Below, in pieces: positions 8,683 through 16,521 of a stretch of DNA of 64,000 bases; the first letter of the stretch is position 1; every line of letters starts with the position of its first letter. The stretch spans positions 248,001 to 312,000 of the forward strand of contig CAWGGM010000011.1 of NCBI GenBank assembly GCA_963822115.1, in the 5' to 3' direction. Made by a program: the position numbers and the translations under genes. The notes beneath the pieces are model-generated. The model searched no databases, was not told where the DNA came from, and worked only from the letters and a program-made list of their open reading frames with translations. Source of the stretch: CAWDXG01 sp963822115 (GTDB taxonomy: Bacteria > Myxococcota_A > Polyangia > Polyangiales > Polyangiaceae).

Positions 8683-9534
8683 GTGAGCCGCCCGAGCCCC
8701 CTGACACTCGGCCTGCTGCTGGTCGCTGCGACGGCTAGCGGTGCCTGTTCACAGATCGCACGGCTGCGCGCCAAGCCCGCGCCGCGGCCGACGCCGGCTG
8801 CTTCTCCCGACGACGACAGTCGCGCGCCGCCGCCCATCATGCCGCTCGCGCTCGCGCGCGACGACGACTACGTGGTGCGCGTCGTCGCCGGTACCGTCAC
8901 CTGTTCCGGCACGCTGGTCGACGAGGATCGCGTGCTGACCGCACATCACTGCATCAGTGCCCGCAACAAGTTCGGCGACGTGCAGCAAGAGGACGCTGAC
9001 CCGGCCAGCGTGCGCGTCGAGCTGGGCGGCGACTACCTTCCCTGGGGAGAGGTGGGCGTCAAAGCTATCGTGGCGCCGCCATGCGGCTACGACGGCGGGA
9101 CGGGTGACATCGCGGTGCTCGTGCTCGAGCGGCGCTTGATTGGCGTGGCAACACTGCCGCCGCGGCTGGACGCACCGCCGCGCATGGGCGAAGCGCTGGA
9201 GCCGGTCGGCTTCGGGCGCTGCGCGCTGTCCGACGACGGCATCCGCCGCAAGGACCGCATCGGCGGGCAGATCGACCACATCTCCCACACCAGCTTCCAG
9301 TTCGAAGCCTCGATCTGCCCGGGCGACTCCGGCGGGCCTGCACTGAGCCGCAAGAGCGGGCAGGTGGTGGGGGTGATCTCCGAGAGCGTGATGGACGGAG
9401 ATCCGCGCACGGTCGGCCGCTCGGAATTCACGCGGCTCGACCAGTGGCGCCCCGTGTTCGCCACTGCGAAGTTGATCTCCGAGGGCGCGAGCCCCGCCGA
9501 GCTGCCGCCGATCGCCGGCTGTCCCAAGAACTAG
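8683..9534 (+). CDS. trypsin-like (S1) serine protease, lipoprotein
   Basis: 283 aa from a GTG. Lipobox SGAC (Cys22) indicates a lipid-anchored envelope protein, followed by a Pro/Ala/Asp linker. The S1 triad is complete: His89 in TAHHC, Asp142 in TGDIAVL, and Ser216 in CPGDSGGPA. The oxyanion motif GDSGGP is intact, so activity is expected. Cys pairs near 74/90 and 180/212 could form the usual disulphides. The substrate is unknown. Myxobacteria secrete many such proteases, but the anchor suggests surface or periplasmic action. Confidence 0.85.
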   Translation: MSRPSPLTLGLLLVAATASGACSQIARLRAKPAPRPTPAASPDDDSRAPPPIMPLALARDDDYVVRVVAGTVTCSGTLVDEDRVLTAHHCISARNKFGDVQQEDADPASVRVELGGDYLPWGEVGVKAIVAPPCGYDGGTGDIAVLVLERRLIGVATLPPRLDAPPRMGEALEPVGFGRCALSDDGIRRKDRIGGQIDHISHTSFQFEASICPGDSGGPALSRKSGQVVGVISESVMDGDPRTVGRSEFTRLDQWRPVFATAKLISEGASPAELPPIAGCPKN

Positions 9535-9649
9535 GCCGGGTCCGGCCGGGCGGCGCGAGCGCTGCGTGCGTCTGCCGTGGAGCGGCTGCCAGGACCCCCT
9601 CCAGATAAGTGCCCGGAGCGGCGCGATGGGGTACGCTCGCGAGGTTTCA

Positions 9650-10294
9650 ATGCGAAAGTTGCTGCGCATCCTGCTGTGGGTCGCCGTCGTGGTGGGCGTC
9701 CTGGTCGGTGTTGCGCGGGCATTCTTCATCCGCTGGTGGCGCGTTCCGCTGAACGACCCCTATCTGGAGGCGTCGATCGAGCCGTCGCTCAGGGGCGGGG
9801 ACCTGATCCTGCTCTGGCGTTTCACCAAGCCGACCTTCGGCGATCTGGTGATGTGCCCGGAGCCGGGCGCTGGAGGGCGCGTCGTGATCGGGCGCATCAT
9901 GGCCGAGGCCGGCGACACCATCAGCATCGACGGCGACCGCGTCACGCTGAACGGCAAGTCCGTCGAGACCGAGCGCAGCTGCGACCAGGTCGAGTTCAAG
10001 AGCAAGGACCCGTCGCAGGGCCGAGAGGTCAAACAGCGCTGCGAGATCGAGACCCTCGCCGGCGAGAGCCACATGCGCGGCTCGACCAGTGGCCACAAGG
10101 TCGCGCCCCGGCAGACGCTGCACAAGGTCGCTCCGGGCAAGGTGTTCCTGGTGAGCGACAATCGACTTTTCCCTTATGATTCCAGGGACTTCGGGACGGT
10201 TGACCGCAGCACATGCAAGGAGATGGTGTTCTTCCGCCTGGTGGGACGGAAGGGCTTCTTCGATGCCAAGCGCCGCTTCACGTTTATTCAGTAG
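9650..10294 (+). CDS. signal peptidase I-like (S26) protein lacking the catalytic lysine
   Basis: 214 aa from the ATG at 9650, which is followed directly by the basic/hydrophobic anchor MRKLLRILLWVAVVVG. S26 boxes are present: ASIEPSLRGGD (nucleophile Ser42 position), the GRIMAEAGD block, and FLVSDNRLFPYDSRDFG near residue 170. In active signal peptidases the third box reads (Y/I)K-R-x-V-G-x-P-G-D; here the Lys position is Gly81. The protein may be inactive, may use another base, or may have another role. An in-frame ATG at 9626 is an alternative start. Confidence 0.75.
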   Translation: MRKLLRILLWVAVVVGVLVGVARAFFIRWWRVPLNDPYLEASIEPSLRGGDLILLWRFTKPTFGDLVMCPEPGAGGRVVIGRIMAEAGDTISIDGDRVTLNGKSVETERSCDQVEFKSKDPSQGREVKQRCEIETLAGESHMRGSTSGHKVAPRQTLHKVAPGKVFLVSDNRLFPYDSRDFGTVDRSTCKEMVFFRLVGRKGFFDAKRRFTFIQ

Positions 10295-10348
10295 GCGAGG
10301 GGTGGCCTTGACCCCCGGAGCTTCGGGCTCGTAGGTTCGGTCGGCTAG

Positions 10349-11401
10349 ATGGCGGAGCCAGCCTTCGAGATCGGCATCGTCTGCGGCCATTGCGACACCT
10401 ACACCCCGATGGGGGCGTCGTACTGCCCGAGCTGCGGCCAGGACCTGTCGCTTTTCCCGAAAGAAGCGGCCGCCGCGCGTGCCAAACCGGGGCTGACCGT
10501 TCCGGCGGCACCGATGGAACAGCATTCCATTCCGGAGCAATCTGATAGAAGGTCCGGGGACCCTGGAGAACAGGCCCGCCCGGGCCCCTCGCCGGAGGGG
10601 TTATCGGAGGAGGAGCTGATGGACCAAGCCAAGTACTACGTTTGCAACTCGTGCATGACGCCTGTTCCGAGCGGGCACAAATTCTGCGGCCGCTGCGGCT
10701 CGCCGGTGCCGGAAGAAGTCCTGAACATGCAGGTGGACTTCTTCAGCGACATGCAGAACCCGGACAAGGCGCGCCTGATCCTGATCCGGGGCGAGGGCAT
10801 GGACGGCCTGAGCTACCACCTCAAGGCGGACCAGCACCTGGTCGGTCGCACCGGGCAGCTGGAGTTCCCCGACGACCCGTTCGTGTCACCGAAGCACGCG
10901 AACTTCTTCTATCGCGACGGCAAGCTCATCGTTCGCGACGAAGGCTCGCTCAACGGCGTCTACATCCGCGTGCGTGGCAGCGTCGACATCGCTCCGGGCG
11001 ACACCTTCCTGGCGGGCGAGCAGCTGTTCCGGCTCGACCCCACGCCGAAGGCCTCCGACGGCGCCGATCCGGACGGCACGTTCTTCTACTCCTCGCCGAA
11101 GTACCCGAGCGCCTTCCGCCTGAACCAGATCCTCGAAGGCGGCGCCATCGGCATGACCGTGTGCGCGCGCGGCAACACACTGCAGATCGGTCGCGAAGAC
11201 GGCGACCTGAACTTCCCCGGCGACATGTACATGTCGGCCAAGCACTGCACCGTCGAGGAAAAGGACGGAAAGTTCGCGCTGACCGACTACGAGAGCCGCA
11301 ACGGCACCTACGTTCGCATCAAGAGCGAGCAGCAGCTCGGCCACGGTGACTACGTGTTCATCGGCAAGAAGCTGCTGCGCGTCGAGACGAACGTGAACTG
11401 A
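10349..11401 (+). CDS. double zinc-ribbon, double FHA-domain protein
   Basis: 350 aa. Zinc ribbon 1 uses Cys12/15/26/29; zinc ribbon 2 lies near residues 99-116 (VCNSCMTP...FCGRCGS). FHA domain 1 is near 155-225 (HLVGRTG, SPKHANF, GSLNGVYIR) and FHA domain 2 near 265-345 (LQIGRED, MSAKHC, ESRNGTYVR). Both keep the G-R, S-x-x-H and N-G residues used to bind phosphothreonine. There is no membrane segment. This is a cytosolic phospho-reader adaptor, a type expanded in myxobacteria with Ser/Thr kinase signalling. No kinase gene lies beside it. Confidence 0.85.
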   Translation: MAEPAFEIGIVCGHCDTYTPMGASYCPSCGQDLSLFPKEAAAARAKPGLTVPAAPMEQHSIPEQSDRRSGDPGEQARPGPSPEGLSEEELMDQAKYYVCNSCMTPVPSGHKFCGRCGSPVPEEVLNMQVDFFSDMQNPDKARLILIRGEGMDGLSYHLKADQHLVGRTGQLEFPDDPFVSPKHANFFYRDGKLIVRDEGSLNGVYIRVRGSVDIAPGDTFLAGEQLFRLDPTPKASDGADPDGTFFYSSPKYPSAFRLNQILEGGAIGMTVCARGNTLQIGREDGDLNFPGDMYMSAKHCTVEEKDGKFALTDYESRNGTYVRIKSEQQLGHGDYVFIGKKLLRVETNVN

Positions 11402-11433
11402 GCCGTCCCGGCTGCCACCTCAAGTCGTCCGCG

Positions 11434-11458
11434 GCGCCCGTCACTTCAAGGCGGGCGC
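11434..11458 (+). terminator. possible terminator hairpin
   Basis: GCGCCCG (11434-11440) and CGGGCGC (11452-11458) pair across an 11-base loop shortly after the FHA gene. No T tract follows, so factor-independent termination is uncertain. The rest of the gap to the convergent lipoprotein gene (to 11675) shows nothing else I can support. Confidence 0.3.
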
Positions 11459-11675
11459 TGCGCTACACTACCGGTCACGATTTCGCCACAGGCCAAGGAG
11501 TGACGCTTCCGGTTGCCGCGTTTGGGGTCGGGGCCCCAAACGCCCACACGACCAAGCATCAGAACGAAGTTCCCCGGCGGGAGGCAGCCCGGACGCTCCA
11601 GTCGTCGGCGCTGCAGGTCGAAACGGTGCGGTCAGGACGAGCTGCTGCTCCTGTAGCGGAATCACGCTCGGTGAT

Positions 11676-12413
11676 TTACGGGTACTGGAACGTCACCGTC
11701 ACGCCGCCGGGGTTCGTTTGCGAGCACTGCGACGGGCTCAGCAACGGGACCAGGCAGTGGCACGAGTAGTCGTTCGCACAGGCCGCGGGGATCGGCTCGC
11801 ACGAATACGAGGGTGGGTTGCAGCACGGCCCGCCCTCGGCGACCTTGCAGTACTCGGTTGCCGAATCGCACGTCAGCGACGAGCCACACGCGAACTGTGT
11901 GCCGGCTCCCGCGTCGATTGCCATGCACTTGCCAGCGCGCGCTAGCGGTGCCGTCGAATAGCCGCTCGGCAGCCCCGTGCAGACGACGTTGATCGTCGTC
12001 CCGTCGCACGCGCAGCCCGGGGAGTACGCGCTGCACACGGCTCCGGGCGCCGGAAAGCACTGACCCTGCGCGGCGCAGGCGTCGGCCTCGGGAAACCCGC
12101 AGATGCCGCCTGCGCAGTCCTGGTTCGTCTTGCACGGGCCGCCCGCGCTGCCACCAGCGCCACCGGTGGCCGAGCTGCCGGCGGAGCCGCCGGTGGCCGA
12201 GGAGCCCGCCGAGCCACCCGTTGCCGAGGTGCCCCCCGAGCCGCCGGTCGTCGAAGTGCCAGCGGAGCCGCCGGTTGCCGAAGTGCCGCCCGAGCCAGCG
12301 GCGCCGCCGTTGGCCGACACCTGGCCGCCGCAGCCTACCGCGAGCACGAGCAAGCCGAGGCTGCCACCCCGGACGCGCGCCATGGTCAAGCGAAGGAATG
12401 TCATCGCCATCAC
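11676..12413 (-). CDS. Gly/Ser-linker, Cys-rich lipoprotein
   Basis: 245 aa. The signal peptide ends in lipobox AVGC (Cys28); in-frame ATGs at 12404 and 12383 are alternative starts. The next 65 residues are a low-complexity Gly/Ser/Thr/Ala linker built of repeated GGSAGSSAT-like units. The C-terminal half is Cys-rich (CKTNQDCAGGICG, CACDG, CDSATEYC, CCNPPSYSC), with spacing like the small disulphide modules common in myxobacterial surface lipoproteins. Function unknown. The repetitive coding DNA of the linker makes the segment prone to length change. Confidence 0.75.
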   Translation of the reverse strand: MMAMTFLRLTMARVRGGSLGLLVLAVGCGGQVSANGGAAGSGGTSATGGSAGTSTTGGSGGTSATGGSAGSSATGGSAGSSATGGAGGSAGGPCKTNQDCAGGICGFPEADACAAQGQCFPAPGAVCSAYSPGCACDGTTINVVCTGLPSGYSTAPLARAGKCMAIDAGAGTQFACGSSLTCDSATEYCKVAEGGPCCNPPSYSCEPIPAACANDYSCHCLVPLLSPSQCSQTNPGGVTVTFQYP

Positions 12414-12507
12414 GTGTCCCGGTCACATGGAAGCACATGCTTGCCTGGGGCGCCACGGTCGCTGCGCTGAACGAGGCGCGTTCGAGGGCGGGCGAAACAA
12501 ACCTGTC

Positions 12508-12556
12508 CCCGACGTGAGCCGTTTTCCGGCGATGGTGACACAACGTTCCATCATGG
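12508..12556 (+). repeat. interspersed ~50-bp repeat, copy 1
   Basis: The segment beginning CGACGTGAGCCGTTTTC and ending TTCCATCATGGAC closely matches 24727-24776, with a few substitutions. It lies 30-80 bases before the GTG of the gene at 12588. Both copies lie on the same strand upstream of a plus-strand envelope gene. It may be a shared upstream element or a remnant of a mobile sequence. Confidence 0.6.
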
Positions 12557-12587
12557 ACAGGTCGAACCGCGTGCGCGCCGGGCCGGA

Positions 12588-13580
12588 GTGGGTGGTCTCC
12601 GCAGCGTGACGGCCGCGGCAACGGGACGGCGAGCGCAGGGGGTGGCGTTTCTCGCCGCGCTGCTCGTCGTGGCCACCGCGTCGATCGCGCGCGCATCGAC
12701 CTACGATCTGCACTACCGGGTAGATTCCGGCTGCCCCGATCTTGCGGGTTTTGTCGCGCAGATCTCGAAGCGATCGCCGCACTCGCGGTACACGACGACG
12801 GGCGCAGACAACCACTTCGCGGTGCGGCTCTCGCGGGAGCGCGCAGCCTGGAAGGGCGAGCTGTCGCTGCGGGGGAGCGAAGCGCCGCGCAGCGTGTCGG
12901 GCGGCAGCTGCACATCGGTGGCCGAAGCCCTGGCGCTCATCATTGCCGTCGAGCTGGATCGGCCGAGCTCCAGCCCTCGAAGCGCGCCGCCGCCGCGGCG
13001 GAATCCGGGTCCGCCTGCACCGAAAAAGCCGCCACCGCGCCCGGCGCCTGGACCGCGAGGGGTGCGGCTCACGGCGTTGGGCACGGGAGCGGTCGCGATT
13101 GCGGGTCCCGCGCCGACCCTGCTGCTGGGTGGCAGCGTCTTCGCCGAGCTCGGGTGGTCACGCACGGCAGGCGCTGCACTCCGGCTCGCCGTGACGCGCG
13201 CGACGACCGGCATCCAGGCCCGCGCTTCCGGCCATGTCCGCTTCGTGCTCAACGCGGCTCGAGTCGAGGGCTGCCCGTTCGCGCTGGGCACGGGCGAGGC
13301 GAGCGTCACCGCTTGCCTTGTCGTCGTGGCTGGCGCCCTGCACGCGGAGGGCGTCGCAGTGGCCCAGCCGGAGTCCGTGACGCGCTCGTGGGTCGACGTG
13401 GGCCCACTCATCCGCACCGTCTGGTTGACCTCGGAGCCCATCCACCTGGAACTGGCGGCGGGCTTCGGGGTCCCGCTGACCCGGCGCGCGTTTGTCTTCA
13501 CCCACCCGGAGACGGTCGTCCAGGAGCCGTCCGCGCTCGCTGGCCGGGTGGGGATCTTCCTTGCCGGGGCGCTGCCGTGA
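12588..13580 (+). CDS. exported protein encoded upstream of an ECF sigma factor
   Basis: 330 aa from GTG 12588; GTG 12606 is equally possible. A signal peptide (GVAFLAALLVVATASIARAS) is followed by an N-terminal domain with two Cys (CPDLAGFV, GGSCTSV), a Pro-rich linker near 125-155, and a C-terminal half of amphipathic strands (LLLGGSVFAELGW, WVDVGPLIRTVWL) that looks like an outer-membrane barrel. This 'signal, short domain, Pro linker, barrel' form recurs beside ECF sigma genes in myxobacteria. Its GTGA overlap with the sigma gene shows tight coupling. It could be a surface sensor for the sigma factor; that is inference. Confidence 0.7.
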   Translation: MGGLRSVTAAATGRRAQGVAFLAALLVVATASIARASTYDLHYRVDSGCPDLAGFVAQISKRSPHSRYTTTGADNHFAVRLSRERAAWKGELSLRGSEAPRSVSGGSCTSVAEALALIIAVELDRPSSSPRSAPPPRRNPGPPAPKKPPPRPAPGPRGVRLTALGTGAVAIAGPAPTLLLGGSVFAELGWSRTAGAALRLAVTRATTGIQARASGHVRFVLNAARVEGCPFALGTGEASVTACLVVVAGALHAEGVAVAQPESVTRSWVDVGPLIRTVWLTSEPIHLELAAGFGVPLTRRAFVFTHPETVVQEPSALAGRVGIFLAGALP

Positions 13581-14200
13581 TCAATTCCGCCGCGCCCGGG
13601 AATAGCAGATTGGTGACTAGCCTTGCAGCGGATCCACCGCGCGCGCCGGACGCCGGTATCTCGGCACGGGAGACGTCGGACGCACGTGCGGCGCGGCTGC
13701 GGGCGCTCGTCCGCCAGCACTACAATTTCGTCTGGCGCTCGGTGCGGCGTCTGGGCGTCCCGGAAGCCGACTCCGAGGACGCGGCGCAGGACGTGTTCAT
13801 CTCGCTGTCGCGTCGGCTCGACGACGTGGAGCAGGGGAGGGAACGCGCGTTCCTGTACCGCGCTGCGATGAACCATGCCGCGCATGCGCACCGGACGCGC
13901 CGCCGGCGGCGCGAGGTGCCCGACGAGGCGCTGGACGACCGCGCCTCTGCCGTCCGGACGCCGGAGGAGCTGCTGGACCGCGCCCGGGCCCAGGCGATGC
14001 TGCACCACGCGCTGGGCGCGCTCGAGCTCGACCTGCGCGCCGTGTTCGTCCTCTACGAGCTCGAACAGATGACGATGGCGGAGATCGCGACGCTGCTCGA
14101 GATCCCGAACGGTACGGTGGCGTCGCGCCTGAGGCGGGCGCGCGCCATCTTCGTGAAGGAAGTCCGGCGTCTGGCCGGGCCCAGCGGGGAAGGTGTGTGA
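13577..14200 (+). CDS. ECF-type RNA polymerase sigma factor
   Basis: About 207 aa from the GTG at 13577 that overlaps the previous stop. Region 2 is visible as LVRQHYNFVWRSVRRLGV ... DSEDAAQDVFISLSR, and region 4 as LELDLRAVFVLYELEQMTMAEIA followed by IPNGTVASRLRRARAIF, the DNA-binding helix-turn-helix. A short linker joins them. There is no zinc-binding anti-sigma motif nearby. The downstream gene starts at the stop (TGATG), so the three genes form an operon. GTG 13613 could also serve as start. Confidence 0.88.
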   Translation: MINSAAPGNSRLVTSLAADPPRAPDAGISARETSDARAARLRALVRQHYNFVWRSVRRLGVPEADSEDAAQDVFISLSRRLDDVEQGRERAFLYRAAMNHAAHAHRTRRRRREVPDEALDDRASAVRTPEELLDRARAQAMLHHALGALELDLRAVFVLYELEQMTMAEIATLLEIPNGTVASRLRRARAIFVKEVRRLAGPSGEGV

Positions 14201-15003
14201 TGGATTTCGTCAGGCTTCTCGACGACGACACGGAACCGGGGGCTCGCGCCCTGCTCAGGCATGCGCTCGACGAGCAGCCCCCGGAAGGCGCGCTCGACCG
14301 CGCTCTGTCCGGTCTCGGCCTCGTGGGCGTGGCGGCGGGTGCTGCAGGCGGTGCGCTCGGCGCAAGCGCTTCAGCCACGGGGAGCGGCTCGCTCGTCTCG
14401 GTCGCGAGCATCGCGAAGTCCGTCCTCGTGGGAGCGGTGGTGGGCACGATCGCGACAACGGGCGCGTTCCACGCGATGTCGCCGCGCACACGGGCCCAGG
14501 AGTCTGTGGCACCCACGGTTGCACGAGCAGCACGAGCAGCACGAGCAGCACGAGCAGCGCCGCCGGTACGAGCACCGGCGCGGGCTCGCACAACGCCCCT
14601 CGTGCCTGCCAAGCCCGACGCACCGCGCGCGCAGGTCGTGCACCGTGCCAAGGTGGCCCCGGCGCGTCGGGCTGTGCCGTCCGCGTCCGCGTCTGCGCCG
14701 GCTCCGTCCACAGCCGCGTTTCCGCTTTCGCCCGAGGACGCCCTGAAAGCGGAAGTTGCTCTCATCGATCGCGTGCGGGCTGCGCTGGCTCGCGGCGACA
14801 CGGCCCAGGCGCTCGTGCTGCTCGCACGTCACCGGAGGCAGTACCCGTCGGGTCCGCTCGCGCCGGAAGCGTTCGTGCTGGAGCTCACGACGCTGATGCG
14901 CGCGGGACGCGGCGACGTAGCGCGCGCGCGGGCCAGGGCCTGGCTCGCTTCGCATCCCGACGGCGCATATGCAGACCGGCTCCGGAAGATCGTGGCGGAG
15001 TGA
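14200..15003 (+). CDS. membrane protein downstream of sigma factor, possible anti-sigma regulator
   Basis: 267 aa, start ATG 14200 overlapping the sigma stop (TGATG). Residues 1-40 resemble the short cytosolic N-terminus of sigma-linked regulators (FVRLLDDDTEPGARALLRHA, ALDRALSGLG). One or two membrane segments follow (GVAAGAAGGALGAS; VSVASIAKSVLVGAVVGTIATTGAF). Then comes an Ala/Arg/Pro linker and a C-terminal TPR-like helical region (ALKAEVALIDRVRAALARGD, ALVLLARHRRQYP) near 190-265. Position and topology suggest an anti-sigma or sensor partner; there is no classical zinc-binding anti-sigma domain. Confidence 0.7.
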   Translation: MDFVRLLDDDTEPGARALLRHALDEQPPEGALDRALSGLGLVGVAAGAAGGALGASASATGSGSLVSVASIAKSVLVGAVVGTIATTGAFHAMSPRTRAQESVAPTVARAARAARAARAAPPVRAPARARTTPLVPAKPDAPRAQVVHRAKVAPARRAVPSASASAPAPSTAAFPLSPEDALKAEVALIDRVRAALARGDTAQALVLLARHRRQYPSGPLAPEAFVLELTTLMRAGRGDVARARARAWLASHPDGAYADRLRKIVAE

Positions 15004-15034
15004 TCAATCCGTCGCCCGGCGGGAATGGACCGAC

Positions 15035-15916
15035 ATGCGACACCAAACCCGGATGATGTTGACTTCGGCGCTGCTCTTCACGCTCGTCTCGTGCAGCAGC
15101 AAGGATCCTATTGGCAATCTCGGCGGCGGGGCCTCGGCGGGCTTGCCGAGCTCGGCGGGGGGCTCGCTGGGCTCGTCCGGTGGCTCGTCGGGCTCGTCGG
15201 CCTCGTCCCCCAGCGGTGGGAACTGTGAACTCCCCGACGAAAGCGGAGGAGCCGGCGGGGCCAGCGTGACCGGAACGTTCGGCTCGTCGCTGACCGGCAC
15301 CTGGACGGGCCAGGTGACGGGCTACAAATTCACTTCCGGTTCCGCAGACGTGCGGCTGGTCATCACGGGCGGCGATCCTCCGGGCTACGTGGTGTTCGGC
15401 GCCGGCGCCGCTCCGCCCCCGGCGACCGATGGGGATATCGGCTATCCGCCGGACATGCCCGTGCCGCAGGGCCCAGGATCCGGTCCGGCCTACTGGATCG
15501 AGGAAGGCTTCCACTACGATGTGCTCTGGGCGAGCGTCACGGCCCAGACCGTGCAGCTGTACGTAGCGACCCACGAACTGTGGCAGGACTGGTGTCCGCT
15601 CCAGACCTCGTATAGCGAGGCTCCGATGCCGAGTTGCGGCTGTGTGCCGAACTACGGCAGCGCCTTCAACCTCGAAAGCAATGATTGCAGCTTGCAGAGG
15701 CTGGACGGTACGCAGATCCCCGTCGACTGCAAGAAGCTGGAGCTGTGCAGGCTCGGCATGCCGTTCGAACCGTGCAGCTGCACCGCCAGTGGGTGCCACG
15801 CCAAGCTCGACCTCGACGTCTCCTTCGAGCTGTCCCGCGGCACGGGCTTCCTCGCGGGCACGCTGCAAGCTCCGTTCGGCAAGGGCCCGATTTCCTTGTC
15901 GAAGTCGAAGCTCTAG
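15035..15916 (+). CDS. Gly/Ser-linker lipoprotein of unknown function
   Basis: 293 aa from the ATG at 15035, just before a basic/hydrophobic signal with lipobox VSC (Cys near 17). A Gly/Ser linker (about 25-65) leads to a beta-rich domain starting TGTWTGQVTGYKF, and a Cys-rich C-terminal part (CGCVPNYG, CSLQRLDG, CKKLELCRLG, CSCTASGCH). It lies 32 bases after the sigma-linked membrane gene and 15 bases before another Cys-rich lipoprotein. I recognise no family; the arrangement suggests a surface protein with several disulphides. Confidence 0.7.
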   Translation: MRHQTRMMLTSALLFTLVSCSSKDPIGNLGGGASAGLPSSAGGSLGSSGGSSGSSASSPSGGNCELPDESGGAGGASVTGTFGSSLTGTWTGQVTGYKFTSGSADVRLVITGGDPPGYVVFGAGAAPPPATDGDIGYPPDMPVPQGPGSGPAYWIEEGFHYDVLWASVTAQTVQLYVATHELWQDWCPLQTSYSEAPMPSCGCVPNYGSAFNLESNDCSLQRLDGTQIPVDCKKLELCRLGMPFEPCSCTASGCHAKLDLDVSFELSRGTGFLAGTLQAPFGKGPISLSKSKL

Positions 15917-15931
15917 GAGGCGAGGTAGATC

Positions 15932-16486
15932 ATGCGAATTCCAAGCTGGTTGTGGTTGACGCCGACACTGCTCGTGTCGGCCTGCGGCGGATCGGCCGTG
16001 GAACAGGGTTCGGATCCGGCACAGCTGGTCCAGGACGCGTGCAATAGCATCGTCGGACTGCAGTGCAGTTCCGTCACGCAGCAGCAATGCAACCAGGACA
16101 TGAACCAGGCCCGCACGGACGCCGCGGCCGATGGCTGCGGCTCCGCCTTCGACGCTGTCGCGGCGTGCTACGCCAAGAACATCACGGACTGCTCCGAGGC
16201 TCCACGCAACGTCTGCCGCATGCAGCTCCAGAACCTCGACAACTGCGAGGCGAAGGGTGGCAGCGCCATGTGCAGCGGGGGCCGCGGCAGCCCGCCGCCA
16301 GGCGCGCCCGGGTACTACGACCAGTGTGAAGTCACCTGCGCCAGCTGGAGCGCCCAGTGTGAAACCAAGACCTCCCCGATCCTGGAGTGTAGCTGCACGT
16401 CGGGTCCCAGATCCGGAGCGACCTTCACGGCAATGAGCTGCAACGACCTCGTCACCACTCTCGGCGCGCAGCACTGCCAGGGGTGA
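15932..16486 (+). CDS. Cys-rich lipoprotein
   Basis: 184 aa, with a good ribosome site (AGGAGGCGAGG) ahead of the ATG. Lipobox VSAC (Cys18). The mature part has about 16 Cys in a regular pattern (CNSIVGLQC, QQCNQDM, DGCGSAF, ACYAKNITDC, CRMQLQNLDNC, CEVTCAS, ECSCTS), consistent with a disulphide-stabilised helical bundle. It follows the lipoprotein gene at 15035 by 15 bases, so the two probably form an operon and may act together at the cell surface. Function unknown. Confidence 0.75.
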   Translation: MRIPSWLWLTPTLLVSACGGSAVEQGSDPAQLVQDACNSIVGLQCSSVTQQQCNQDMNQARTDAAADGCGSAFDAVAACYAKNITDCSEAPRNVCRMQLQNLDNCEAKGGSAMCSGGRGSPPPGAPGYYDQCEVTCASWSAQCETKTSPILECSCTSGPRSGATFTAMSCNDLVTTLGAQHCQG

Positions 16487-16521
16487 TGCACGTCGAGCCA
16501 GCATTGCGCTAATCTGTCCGG

